Notes: generated from the letters alone by a model not told the origin. A DNA stretch of 34,986 nucleotides from JBCDIQ01 sp039024295 (GCA_039024295.1 JBCDIQ010000009.1:1-34986), one strand, 5' to 3'; counted from the first letter of the stretch, positions 26,095 through 34,157 are shown. Numbers and translations are program-made.

Positions 26095-27003
26095 CTAAAA
26101 TCTCCGCAAATCCTGGGGTAGGAAACGCCATTCGGGTGTCAGCACCGCATCAGTCATATCCGATAGGGCAAACCAAGGGGTCACGTCCTCTCGAAGCGGG
26201 TTGACAAGTACATGAATATCCTGAGCCGGCATATAGCTCTGGGCCAACAGTACCAGCTTTTCTCCTGTCTGGGGATGAACAGCCTGGTCTACCACCAAAA
26301 CCGCATGACCCGGGCTTCCCCCTTGTATAAATACATCGCCAATCCTGATCTCATTTACAGATACAGGTGTAAGTTCTTTTTCAAGGGAAAGGGTTCCAGC
26401 ATAGGAAAAGACCATCGTGAGGTATTTTCTGAAAGATTCGTAGCTGGTCGTGGGGCCTCCAGTATCATACCAACTCACCGAACTACCTGTTACACGGATT
26501 CGCTCACCACTTCGCCACCTGCTGTAAGTAGCAGGAAAACCATTGGTAAAATTGAACTGGATTTGATCATAAGCTTTTTTCTGCCACAAATATTCTGCAC
26601 GGAGCCGCATAACTGCATCAGCGCATTGCTGTAAGTCTCTACTCCCAATATCCACGTCGAAAACGGCTGTATGTACATCCTGCCTTCCTTTTAAATTCCC
26701 ATTAAACAGATGGACCGGACTTCCGTGTGATTTTAGGGGAAGGTTGCGTAGGTAAGCCGCAAAACTGGTCACTTCAACTGATGGCCGGATAAAGCCAGTT
26801 GGAGGAAGAACCCTTGTCTTTAGTTGGGTCCCGGAAGTGTCAATGATAGATTCAGTTGATGCCTTTGAGGAAATTTGAGGGATTTTGGTATTACTGGACT
26901 GAGGTTCATGCGTTCCACAGGCCATAAAGATAAACGTCACGCAAACGAATAGCACAGAAAATGGACTCATGGCAATAAGGGTCAAAATCTCGGAGACCTT
27001 CAT
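26095..27003 (-). CDS. DUF4846 family lipoprotein
   Basis: 302 residues. An N-terminal hydrophobic signal ends in the lipobox FMACG, with acylated cysteine C29, followed by a Ser/Thr-rich linker. The DUF4846 domain (about 62-300) shows its characteristic features: an early P(P/T)GF-like strand, DLQQCADAVMRLRAEYLW, and near the end GDVFIQGGSPGHAVLVVD and LLAQSYMPAQDIHVL. The GxPGHAVLVVD segment with a nearby cysteine-free site recalls the NlpC/CHAP-like histidine strand, but an enzyme activity is not established. The start overlaps the previous gene by four bases (ATGA), so translation is coupled. Confidence 0.85.
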   Translation of the reverse strand: MKVSEILTLIAMSPFSVLFVCVTFIFMACGTHEPQSSNTKIPQISSKASTESIIDTSGTQLKTRVLPPTGFIRPSVEVTSFAAYLRNLPLKSHGSPVHLFNGNLKGRQDVHTAVFDVDIGSRDLQQCADAVMRLRAEYLWQKKAYDQIQFNFTNGFPATYSRWRSGERIRVTGSSVSWYDTGGPTTSYESFRKYLTMVFSYAGTLSLEKELTPVSVNEIRIGDVFIQGGSPGHAVLVVDQAVHPQTGEKLVLLAQSYMPAQDIHVLVNPLREDVTPWFALSDMTDAVLTPEWRFLPQDLRRF

Positions 27004-27584
27004 GAATCCATGTCACGAACAGGAACATCAGACTGCGTCCGGAACCTTTCCACTTGGGGGAAGTCTGCCTGCCAGTGATTTAGGACTTGATGAAAATCCC
27101 TATACACACTAGCAGAACGAATTCGGAATTGAAAGAATTGTGGTTTTCCCGCCTTTTCAAAAGAAACCGTAGAGGGTTTAGGAGAAAAATACCGCACCAA
27201 GTTCCACTGAAGGCCTTCATGGCCATTATCAATGACACGAAGACGGTGTAGGCTATGAATTGGCACCCGTTGTACAGGACCTTTTTCTTTCCAAATCACC
27301 AATGTCTCCTCATGGAATTCCAGCCAAGTACCGTCTGAATTTCCCTCCCAAAACCTATTCAGCAAAAAACTCCCTAGCCAGTGAGTTGCCAGGAACCCCA
27401 AAGCCGAAAGCACCGATAATAACATCCAGGGATTAAAATCGTCTCCTGCAGAAAAGGCTATGCCCCAGGCAAAGAGCAGTCCCAACGGCAGGGTAAGTAC
27501 CCGGGTAAGTTGGTGATACTGAAATATCCGGGGTGCCTTCTGGGAAACCACCGGTACCACTAAGTATGGAGAACTCTCTGGCAT
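27000..27584 (-). CDS. Small membrane protein of unknown function
   Basis: 194 residues. Two hydrophobic helices (about 29-46 and 52-74) form an N-terminal hairpin. The remaining cytosolic part (about 80-194) has alternating strands and a final helix (YRDFHQVLNHWQADF) reminiscent of small PH-like/bPH2 domains. I do not recognise the family with confidence. Its stop overlaps the start of the DUF4846 lipoprotein gene by four bases, so the two probably act in one envelope process. It is divergent from dtd across only about 30 bases. Confidence 0.7.
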   Translation of the reverse strand: MPESSPYLVVPVVSQKAPRIFQYHQLTRVLTLPLGLLFAWGIAFSAGDDFNPWMLLSVLSALGFLATHWLGSFLLNRFWEGNSDGTWLEFHEETLVIWKEKGPVQRVPIHSLHRLRVIDNGHEGLQWNLVRYFSPKPSTVSFEKAGKPQFFQFRIRSASVYRDFHQVLNHWQADFPQVERFRTQSDVPVRDMDS

Positions 27585-27608
27585 AGCTCCCTAAATTTAC
27601 TACTTTTG
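27577..27608 (+). promoter_or_regulatory. Candidate Bacteroidota promoter for dtd
   Basis: TACTTTTG (27601-27608) matches TAnnTTTG exactly; TCTG (27577-27580) is a one-mismatch -33 element 20 bases upstream. The dtd ATG is at 27616, so transcription would begin within a few bases of the start codon, giving an almost leaderless mRNA. Confidence 0.5.
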
Positions 27609-27615
27609 AATCAGT

Positions 27616-28071
27616 ATGCGAATTTTGGTTCAACGTGTTACCCATGCTTCAGTTGAGGTAGAGGGAAATGAAATTGGAGCCATCTCCGATGGGCTTCTTG
27701 TCCTATTGGGAATTACCCACGAAGACGGTTCGACAGACATTGAATGGCTGGTAGGAAAACTGTTACGCCTAAGGATTTTTAACGATGAGGCTGGCAAAAT
27801 GAATAGGTCTGTTGAGGACATCGGCGGAGGAATTCTGATCATTTCACAATTCACTCTATTTGCAGATACCAAAAAGGGGAACCGACCCTCTTATATCCGA
27901 TCTGCTCCTCCCGCGGTGGCAATACCGTTGTACGAAGCATTCCTGGCACATTTGAAAAATCAATTCAGTGGCCCCATCGCTACAGGCGAGTTTGGCGCAT
28001 ACATGAAGGTCAATCTTTGCAATGATGGCCCTGTTACCTTGATGTTAGACTCCCGTCAACGAGACATCTAA
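27616..28071 (+). CDS. dtd: D-aminoacyl-tRNA deacylase
   Basis: 151 residues, the normal length. It hydrolyses D-aminoacyl-tRNA (and glycyl-tRNA-Ala) as a proofreading step. The family's two signatures are intact: SQFTLFA (77-83), and GAYMKVNLCNDGPVTL (127-142) with the Gly-cisPro element in NDGPVT. The N-terminal MRILVQRVTHASVEV is also typical. First gene of a plus-strand run leading to hemJ and hemN, but separated from them by 143 bases containing two hairpins, so co-transcription is uncertain. Confidence 0.95.
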   Translation: MRILVQRVTHASVEVEGNEIGAISDGLLVLLGITHEDGSTDIEWLVGKLLRLRIFNDEAGKMNRSVEDIGGGILIISQFTLFADTKKGNRPSYIRSAPPAVAIPLYEAFLAHLKNQFSGPIATGEFGAYMKVNLCNDGPVTLMLDSRQRDI

Positions 28072-28121
28072 TTAGGACCAACTGCCAAAAGTCATTTTCA
28101 GGGCTGACCTCTACGGTTCAC

Positions 28122-28200
28122 CTACCGTGAATACGGTAGTACTTTTAGAAAAAATTCAGTAAGACCCTAAGGGCTGGTCATGCTTTGGCCGCTAGCCCTT
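28122..28200 (+). terminator. Two hairpins between dtd and hemJ; weak terminator or leader structure
   Basis: CTACCG (28122-28127) pairs with CGGTAG (28134-28139), followed by TACTTTTAG. A second stem, AAGGGCT (28169-28175) with AGCCCTT (28194-28200), is followed by CTTTGTT and ends 14 bases before the hemJ ATG. Upstream bases 28111-28120 can compete for the first stem. T tracts are weak, so this may be a leader structure as easily as a terminator. Confidence 0.4.
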
Positions 28201-28214
28201 CTTTGTTAGCCTGC

Positions 28215-28778
28215 ATGAACCCGTTTTACATCAAAGCACTGCACATCATTTTTGTGGTCTCCTGGTTTGCGGGCCTCTTTTACCTTGTCCGGCTTTTCAT
28301 CTATCAGCGCGAAGCTCAAGATAGGCCTGACAATGAACGCCAGGTGCTGGTAGCCCAGTTCCGTCTGATGGAATCCCGGTTATGGACCATTATCACCATT
28401 CCTTCGATGGTAGGGACAGTGCTAACAGGGCTGTACCTGGGACATGCCTTCCAAATGTTTGGAAACACCTGGATGTGGGTGAAGCTGGGAATGGTAGGGG
28501 CCTTATTCATCTACCACCATTTATGTGGAACAATTAGGCGGCAATTTGCTGCTGGGGAGTATCGCTACAATTCCACTCAGTTACGGGTGTGGAATGAAGT
28601 AGCGACCTTACTGCTTATCAGCATTGTGTTTCTGGTTGTCCTAAAGCAAACCATCAGTATGTTTTGGGGTATTTTGGGCCTAATGGTGATTGCTGGCTTC
28701 ATGATGATCGCCATTCGGCTTTACAAACGTTTGAGGGAAAAGAAAAATCCTTCATCCATTCGCTCTTCCTCAGTTTAG
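28215..28778 (+). CDS. hemJ: Protoporphyrinogen IX oxidase, HemJ/UPF0093 family
   Basis: 187 residues from the ATG at 28215; a TTG at 28185 is in frame, but the ATG gives the family start MNPFYIKALHIIFVVSW. Four to five transmembrane helices. Conserved HemJ residues seen are H10 in the first helix and K90 in the WMWVKLGMV segment. The enzyme oxidises protoporphyrinogen IX to protoporphyrin IX in the inner membrane. hemN starts two bases after its stop, so the two haem genes are one transcription unit. CopD-like proteins share the fold, but the hemN neighbour and residue pattern favour HemJ. Confidence 0.88.
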   Translation: MNPFYIKALHIIFVVSWFAGLFYLVRLFIYQREAQDRPDNERQVLVAQFRLMESRLWTIITIPSMVGTVLTGLYLGHAFQMFGNTWMWVKLGMVGALFIYHHLCGTIRRQFAAGEYRYNSTQLRVWNEVATLLLISIVFLVVLKQTISMFWGILGLMVIAGFMMIAIRLYKRLREKKNPSSIRSSSV

Positions 28779-28780
28779 TT

Positions 28781-30145
28781 ATGTCCTTAATTTCGCAACA
28801 ACTCATACGAAAATATAATATCCCCGGTCCCAGGTACACCAGCTACCCTACGGTTCCCTACTGGGAGGAGGCATATTTTTCTACTGATAAGTGGAAGGCT
28901 TCTGTTCTTAGGACTTTCGAGGAATCTCCTGAAATTAGCCTCTACATTCACCTGCCTTTCTGCGAGAAGCTCTGCACATTTTGTGGATGCAACAAAAGAA
29001 TCACCCGTAACCACCAGGTGGAGGGGCCTTACATAGACAGCTTGCTGGAAGAATGGCGGATGTACAAAGAACTACTGCCCAGCCCTCCTACGATAAGTGA
29101 AATTCACTTAGGAGGAGGGACGCCTACATTTTTTCATCCTGATGAACTGGAACGATTGATTGTTGGCCTGAAAGAAGGAGCAAAGGTCGCTTCCAATGCA
29201 AGCCTCAGTTTTGAAGGAAATCCCGTCAATACTCGCCCTACTCATCTTTCTCGGCTTTATGATTTAGGATTCCGTCGGGTGAGCTTTGGGATACAGGACT
29301 TTGACCCCATAGTTCAAGACCTTATTAACCGTGTTCAAACTTTTGAACAAGTAACGGAAGTGACCCGGGAGGCTCGTCAAATCGGCTATACTTCTGTCAA
29401 TTTTGACATTATTTACGGCCTTCCCAGACAGACTGAAGACAGCATTCTGGATACCATAGATAAAGTGAGGCTGCTACGTCCAGATAGGATAGCCTATTAT
29501 AGTTACGCCCATGTCCCCTGGATTAAGGGAGTAGGCCAACGAAAATTTACAGAAGCGGACCTGCCCAGAAATGGGGCTAAGCGACGTTTGTATGAGTTGG
29601 GCAGGAACCTCCTGGAAGAAATCGGGTATACGGAAATCGGCATGGACCATTTTGCCTTACCTACCGATGAATTGTATACCGCCCTGTTCGACAAGGAGCT
29701 TCATCGGAATTTCATGGGATATACCCCAAGTACTTCCCGCTTAATGGTTGGTCTAGGGGTCTCATCCATCAGCGATTCCTGGTATGGGTTTGCCCAAAAC
29801 GAGAAGAAAGTAGAAACCTATCAAGCCAGGGTAGCAGCCGGTGAACTTCCAGTATTTCGTGGCCATATGCTTACCCAGGAAGATTTGGTGTTGAGACAGC
29901 ACATTTTAAACCTGATGTGCAAACTGGAAACCTCTTGGGTACCCGATCAACTTCAGACACCTGTTTTGGCGGAAGTTCTGCCCAGGCTTGAAGAGCTACA
30001 ACGAGACGGATTAATTGAACTTACCGATACGGATTTATGGGTTCCGCCCGAAGGCCTTCCTTTTATCCGGAATATCTGTATGGCATTTGACGCCCGTATG
30101 TGGCGCAAAAAACCCCAGACTCAGCTGTTTTCCATGACGATTTAA
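28781..30145 (+). CDS. hemN: Oxygen-independent coproporphyrinogen III oxidase
   Basis: 454 residues from the ATG at 28781 (MSLISQQLIRKYNIPGPRYTSYP), which matches the family; longer frames run into hemJ. A radical-SAM enzyme: YIHLPFC then C61-x3-C65-x2-C68 plus C70 carry the 4Fe-4S cluster, as in E. coli HemN, with GGGTPTFF for SAM binding and the HemN C-terminal domain (about 360-450). It decarboxylates coproporphyrinogen III to protoporphyrinogen IX without oxygen, feeding HemJ, encoded directly upstream. The ending is 20 bases from the convergent nucleotidyltransferase stop. Confidence 0.95.
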   Translation: MSLISQQLIRKYNIPGPRYTSYPTVPYWEEAYFSTDKWKASVLRTFEESPEISLYIHLPFCEKLCTFCGCNKRITRNHQVEGPYIDSLLEEWRMYKELLPSPPTISEIHLGGGTPTFFHPDELERLIVGLKEGAKVASNASLSFEGNPVNTRPTHLSRLYDLGFRRVSFGIQDFDPIVQDLINRVQTFEQVTEVTREARQIGYTSVNFDIIYGLPRQTEDSILDTIDKVRLLRPDRIAYYSYAHVPWIKGVGQRKFTEADLPRNGAKRRLYELGRNLLEEIGYTEIGMDHFALPTDELYTALFDKELHRNFMGYTPSTSRLMVGLGVSSISDSWYGFAQNEKKVETYQARVAAGELPVFRGHMLTQEDLVLRQHILNLMCKLETSWVPDQLQTPVLAEVLPRLEELQRDGLIELTDTDLWVPPEGLPFIRNICMAFDARMWRKKPQTQLFSMTI

Positions 30146-30165
30146 GAAGGGACTGACCGATTCAG

Positions 30166-31164
30166 CTATTCATCAAAATCGATCTCGGTATTGTCTCCTA
30201 TGTTCACAATCGTAGACTTGCCCCTAAGGCTGGTGTCATTTCCAATGACAGAATTAGCAAGAATAATGGAGTTCAAGCTGGAATAGGCTCCCAAGATTGA
30301 ATTACTCACAATTGATCCTCGAATGGTAACATTTTCAGCCAAGGCCACATAGGGTCCAATGATAGAGCCAGAAATGTCGCACCCAGGGGCAATCTGCACC
30401 GGATGAATGATCACGGTACCCTCGAATTCATAAGACTCGAACTCCTCGATTCTTTCCAGCAAAATTTGATTGGTAGCCAACAATGACTGCTTACGGCCAC
30501 AGTCAAACCAATTCTCAACGCGATAGGGTCGAAAATTTACTCCCTGTGCAATCATTTCAGTAAAGGCATCCGTGATATGGTATTCTCCATTCGGGGGAAG
30601 GGGTTTTTCCATCATCTTACCAAGTGTATCCACAAATAGGGATATGTCGGTCAAACGGTATAATCCCACCAAAGCATTATTGCTGGTGGGAATCATTGGC
30701 TTCTCCACTACCTTGGTAATCAAATTTTCCTTGTGGTCTATGACAGCAATGCCAAATTCCCTTGGATCATCTACTTCATGTACCCCTAGGATGGCCCCCT
30801 CCATTCTAAGCACCTTCTGCACATCGCTTCCAAAAATGGTATCTCCTAGTACGATTAGAATTTCTTCACAATCAGCATAGGTATCCTTTGCCACCCATAG
30901 GGCATGGGCAAGTCCCTTCCGAGGTTCTTGCACCACAAACTCAAAATGCCGCTGCTCGGCATATTCCTGGACTACATACTGCTGAATTTTATCACGCAGA
31001 TAACCGATAATGAATACCAGTTCATCAATTCCAGCAGCCAGCAGGTTGTCAATGATATGTCCCAGAATGGGCTTTCCTGCAACCGGGATCAAAGGCTTAG
31101 GTTGTGTGTGGGTATGGGGACGAAGTCGAGACCCCATGCCAGCCACCGGAATGATTGCTTTCAT
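30166..31164 (-). CDS. Sugar-phosphate nucleotidyltransferase with left-handed beta-helix
   Basis: 332 residues. The N-terminal NTP-transferase domain (about 1-230) has the nucleotide-binding loop GMGSRLRPHTHTQPKPL (9-25, K23) and a VLGDTIF metal site, as in RmlA/GalU/ManC-type enzymes. The C-terminus (about 245-325) has hexapeptide-like repeats (IIGPYVALAENVTIRGS, NSILGAYSSLNS) of a left-handed beta-helix. It forms an NDP-sugar from a sugar-1-phosphate; whether glucose/dTTP or mannose/GTP cannot be decided here. It follows rng by 17 bases on the same strand, so it is likely co-transcribed, though no functional link to RNA decay is obvious. Confidence 0.85.
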   Translation of the reverse strand: MKAIIPVAGMGSRLRPHTHTQPKPLIPVAGKPILGHIIDNLLAAGIDELVFIIGYLRDKIQQYVVQEYAEQRHFEFVVQEPRKGLAHALWVAKDTYADCEEILIVLGDTIFGSDVQKVLRMEGAILGVHEVDDPREFGIAVIDHKENLITKVVEKPMIPTSNNALVGLYRLTDISLFVDTLGKMMEKPLPPNGEYHITDAFTEMIAQGVNFRPYRVENWFDCGRKQSLLATNQILLERIEEFESYEFEGTVIIHPVQIAPGCDISGSIIGPYVALAENVTIRGSIVSNSILGAYSSLNSIILANSVIGNDTSLRGKSTIVNIGDNTEIDFDE

Positions 31165-31181
31165 GTTTGTTGCACCTGAGG

Positions 31182-32735
31182 TTACAGCTTTATTTCATCG
31201 TCCATGCCATTAAAATAACGAACACTTGTAAATGGCATAGCAGTATCAGGCAAAACTTTTACCCATACACGGTATTGCAGGAACCATTTCCATTGATAGC
31301 TTTTAAATAGGCCCTTGGTCAGATAAGCAGCCACAAATGGATTCGCCCTGATTTTTAATTGCTTCTCCTTGTTTTGCCGCATGAGGAAATCCACATTGTT
31401 GGCTACCTCATCCGCAATCAAAATAGAAGCTTGAATCTTGCCGGTTCCATTGCAACTGGGACACACTTCACTGGTGGTGATATCCAGCTGCGGACGTACA
31501 CGCTGACGGGTTATCTGTACAAGTCCGAATTTGCTGACGGGCAGAATCGAATGACGTGCTCGGTCGGTTTTCATTACCTTCCTGAAATGCTCGTTGAGCT
31601 TTTTGCGATTCTCGCTTCGCTTCATGTCAATGAAGTCGATCACGATGATCCCCCCCATATCCCGAAGTCGGAGCTGGCGCGCAATTTCTTCAGCTGCAGC
31701 CATGTTTACCTGAAGGGCTGTATCTTCAAGAGAGTTTTTACTCAGGTTTTTGCTGCCACTGTTTACATCAATGACGTGCATAGCTTCTGTGTGCTCAACC
31801 ACCAGATAAGCCCCGTTGGGCATGGAAACAATCTTGCCGAAGGCAGCTTTTATTTGTTTTTCAAGGCCCAGGTACTGATAAAGGGGCACCCTGTGCTTGT
31901 GAAGCTTCAGTGCTTTCAGCTGCTCAGGCTGGTATCGTTGCAAGTATCGGTGAATGTCCTCATAAGCAGCTTTATCATCCGTGTAGATGGTATCAAACCC
32001 TTGAACCAACATATCCCGAAGGATGCTGGTTGCCCGGTTTTGCTCGCTCATGACCTTTACAGGCGGCCTTGCCTTTACCAAGGCCTGCGTCATGCTCTCC
32101 CACTTTTTCAGGATAGAGCTGATGTCATTGCTGATTTGGGCGGCATCCTTTCCAGTAGCAGCCGTACGCACAATTACCCCAAAATTTTGGGGCTTCAGGC
32201 TGTCGATCAGAATACGTAGCCTTTTACGCTCATCAGATGAGCGAATTTTTTTACTTACAGAAACGGTTTTGGCGAAGGGGACCAATACCACATACTGTCC
32301 GGGAAGAGATATTTCACTCGAAAGCCGGGGGCCTTTCGTCGATATGGGCTCTTTGACAACCTGAACGAGAACGTCCTGATTTGCCTTGAGCACTTCAGCC
32401 ATCTTGCCGTGTTTGTTGATGTCCGGGACCGGCTTGATGTTCTCCAGGTGCTTTAATTCTCCGTTGCGGTTGGTCTTCGCCACCCGCATATACTTAAGCA
32501 TTGACCTGATTTGTGGACCGAGGTCAAAATAGTGTAGAAATGCATCTCGGGGATGTCCTACATCTACAAAGGCGGCATTTAATCCTGGGACAATCTTTTT
32601 GACTTTTCCCAGAAATAGGTCACCTACGGAAAACTTTTCTGTCAGCCGCTCATGGTGGAGTTCCACCAGTCGCTTGTCCTGAAGAATGCTAATTCTGAGC
32701 CCATCTTCGCTTTTACTAACAATTAACTCATTCAC
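31182..32735 (-). CDS. rng: Ribonuclease E/G family endoribonuclease
   Basis: 517 residues, RNase G-like length with no long C-terminal scaffold. An S1-like RNA-binding domain (about 37-125) is followed by the RNase H-like and DNase I-like catalytic region. The catalytic magnesium ligands are D323 (VIDVNSG) and D367 (GGIIVIDFIDM). The zinc-link CPSCNGTG (C425, C428) allows the dimer-of-dimers. It cleaves single-stranded, AU-rich RNA in rRNA and mRNA processing. The start is GTG (32733-32735). It lies downstream of the HU, TPR and COX24-like genes and before the nucleotidyltransferase; a nested hairpin occupies the 122 bases in front of it. Confidence 0.95.
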   Translation of the reverse strand: MNELIVSKSEDGLRISILQDKRLVELHHERLTEKFSVGDLFLGKVKKIVPGLNAAFVDVGHPRDAFLHYFDLGPQIRSMLKYMRVAKTNRNGELKHLENIKPVPDINKHGKMAEVLKANQDVLVQVVKEPISTKGPRLSSEISLPGQYVVLVPFAKTVSVSKKIRSSDERKRLRILIDSLKPQNFGVIVRTAATGKDAAQISNDISSILKKWESMTQALVKARPPVKVMSEQNRATSILRDMLVQGFDTIYTDDKAAYEDIHRYLQRYQPEQLKALKLHKHRVPLYQYLGLEKQIKAAFGKIVSMPNGAYLVVEHTEAMHVIDVNSGSKNLSKNSLEDTALQVNMAAAEEIARQLRLRDMGGIIVIDFIDMKRSENRKKLNEHFRKVMKTDRARHSILPVSKFGLVQITRQRVRPQLDITTSEVCPSCNGTGKIQASILIADEVANNVDFLMRQNKEKQLKIRANPFVAAYLTKGLFKSYQWKWFLQYRVWVKVLPDTAMPFTSVRYFNGMDDEIKL

Positions 32736-32769
32736 GATGGTTTTCTTTGCGAAATGTTTAGGGCGAAAA

Positions 32770-32843
32770 GCCAGAAATGGTATAAATAAGAAGAGTTGGA
32801 ACCAGTAAGACCTGATTCCAACGTTAACTCATGCATTTCTGGC
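32770..32843 (-). repeat. Nested hairpin between the COX24-like gene and rng
   Basis: An outer perfect 10-bp inverted repeat, GCCAGAAATG (32770-32779) and CATTTCTGGC (32834-32843), encloses an inner one, GTTGGAACCAG (32795-32805) and CTGATTCCAAC (32812-32822), paired except for one mismatch. It begins 14 bases after the COX24-like stop and ends 34 bases before the rng GTG. The inner stem is followed on the minus strand by a U-rich stretch, so it could also end transcription partially. Confidence 0.75.
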
Positions 32844-32857
32844 CAGAAAAAGCAAGC

Positions 32858-32950
32858 TTAGCGCTTCTTCTTGTGACGGTTTTTGCGAAGACGCTTTTTC
32901 CGTTTGTGTGTTGCAATCTTATGACGTTTTCTCTTTTTTCCACAAGGCAT
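32858..32950 (-). CDS. AURKAIP1/COX24 domain small ribosome-associated protein, 30 residues
   Basis: A 30-residue ORF, ATG at 32948-32950 and TAA at 32858-32860. The product is almost entirely basic: MPCGKKRKRHKIATHKRKK at the N-terminus and RLRKNRHKKKR at the end. This composition and motif match the Bacteroidota AURKAIP1/COX24 family, whose mitochondrial relative is ribosomal protein mS38; a small-subunit rRNA-binding role is therefore likely but inferred. A perfect AGGAGG (32956-32961) lies five bases upstream of the ATG, unusual for this phylum. It sits between the TPR gene (27 bases) and rng. Confidence 0.88.
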   Translation of the reverse strand: MPCGKKRKRHKIATHKRKKRLRKNRHKKKR

Positions 32951-32955
32951 AAAAT

Positions 32956-32961
32956 CCTCCT
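32956..32961 (-). promoter_or_regulatory. Perfect Shine-Dalgarno sequence before the COX24-like gene
   Basis: The minus strand reads AGGAGG followed by ATTTT and the ATG, spacing five bases. Most genes in this window have no recognisable Shine-Dalgarno sequence, as expected for Bacteroidota, so this site is notable and supports the start codon. Confidence 0.85.
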
Positions 32962-32977
32962 GTTGTTAAATATTTTG

Positions 32978-33841
32978 TTACAAATTTCCCATTAGTTCGG
33001 AAGCAGCCTGTTTTAACTCTGGCGACTTGGCCTCATTTACTACTTCCTGAAGCATGGGCTTTACCTGATCCTGGCTGCCTGAACGAACTTTAGCAAGTGC
33101 TAAGTAGTACTTGGCTTCCAGGTTTTGGGGTTGAATGTCAAGGACCTTTTCGAAACGGCTTACTGCCTTTTCAAACTGCTGGGTCTCTATTGAAAATACC
33201 CCAAGTGAAAAATGCGCTTGCGCATTTTCCGGGTTTATATCGAGCACCTTACGAATCGTAAGGATGCCTTTCATGCTGTTTTCGGGCTTTCTGCTCTCAA
33301 CATATGCAAAGCCCAAATTGTAGAGTGCTTCTTCATTTGCAGGCTCCCCTGCTGTCACATCCTCAAGGTAACTTATACTCTTTGCAGAGTATACATTCCA
33401 CCTTGCTGAATCTTGCTGTACATAGTCAAGACGAGTGGCAGCGAGAAACAACCTACCAGCGCGTAGTTTATTAGCAGTTGATGGAACAACCTCAGCCAGT
33501 TGACCGGCGTACTCTGCAGCATAAGCCATCCTGTTTCGCTTTTCGAGGTGATCAACCAATGCGCTGAGTGCTTCTGCTTTTTCAGTGGAAGTACTCGATT
33601 GGTCTAGCTTGTCACTAAGCTGATCAAACTCTTCATCTTTAGCTAAAGGAGGCAAATTTTTCTGTGCAGAAGAACGCTCTGCTCCATCAACTTTGGCAAC
33701 CACTCCTTCTACGTCTGCCTGGTCTGCATTGTTAAGGTTGGTCTTATCTGCGAATAGGAGAAGCAAAAATATTGCTGTCCCTAACACCAGAATGGCCAAT
33801 CTAAGCAGTTTACCATTTGAAGAGACCGAGGAATTAGCCAT
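32978..33841 (-). CDS. Membrane-anchored tetratricopeptide-repeat protein
   Basis: 287 residues. One transmembrane helix (about 13-29) places a short tail in the cytosol and the rest in the periplasm. After a charged linker come helical repeats; at least three TPR units are clear in the C-terminal half (about 155-265), for example NEEALYNLGFAYVESRKPENS and NAQAHFSLGVFSIETQQFEKAVSRFEKVL in two adjoining repeats. TPR domains mediate protein-protein contacts; the partner is unknown. It starts 13 bases after the HU stop and belongs to the HU-TPR-COX24-rng run. The same order is, as far as I recall, common in Bacteroidota. Confidence 0.88.
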   Translation of the reverse strand: MANSSVSSNGKLLRLAILVLGTAIFLLLLFADKTNLNNADQADVEGVVAKVDGAERSSAQKNLPPLAKDEEFDQLSDKLDQSSTSTEKAEALSALVDHLEKRNRMAYAAEYAGQLAEVVPSTANKLRAGRLFLAATRLDYVQQDSARWNVYSAKSISYLEDVTAGEPANEEALYNLGFAYVESRKPENSMKGILTIRKVLDINPENAQAHFSLGVFSIETQQFEKAVSRFEKVLDIQPQNLEAKYYLALAKVRSGSQDQVKPMLQEVVNEAKSPELKQAASELMGNL

Positions 33842-33854
33842 AAATCAGCAATTA

Positions 33855-34157
33855 CTAGCCGGCTGTCCCGTTAGAAGAAGTTGCATCCTTCACCTTTTCC
33901 ACAAAAACCTTGGCAGGCTTAAAACTAGGCACATTGTGCGCAGGAATGATTACTGACTCATTCTTAGAGATAATCCTTCCGATCTTTTCCTTGCGGTGTT
34001 TTACCACAAAACTCCCGAAGCCACGCACGTAGACGTTTTCACCATCGGATAATGAGTTTTTAACTACTGCAAAGAATGCTTCTAGAGATGCTGAAACATC
34101 AGCTTTATCGATACCCGTCTTCTGGGAGATTTCTGCAATGACTTCTGCTTTCGTCAC
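33855..34157 (-). CDS. HU/IHF family DNA-binding protein
   Basis: 100 residues with a GTG start (34155-34157). The complete HU fold is present: the N-terminal helices MTKAEVIAEISQKTGIDKADV, the DGENVYVRGFGSFVVKHR saddle strand, the basic arm region and IPAHNVPSFKPAKVFVEKV. It bends and compacts DNA as a dimer. A good promoter lies upstream, and it heads the minus-strand run that continues with TPR, COX24-like protein and rng. Confidence 0.93.
   Translation of the reverse strand: MTKAEVIAEISQKTGIDKADVSASLEAFFAVVKNSLSDGENVYVRGFGSFVVKHRKEKIGRIISKNESVIIPAHNVPSFKPAKVFVEKVKDATSSNGTAG

Noticed and set aside
31359..32219. 286-codon plus-strand frame opposite rng
   Set aside because: It is antisense to the catalytic region of a well-conserved RNase G, and its product shows no family features; the codon bias of rng explains the open frame.
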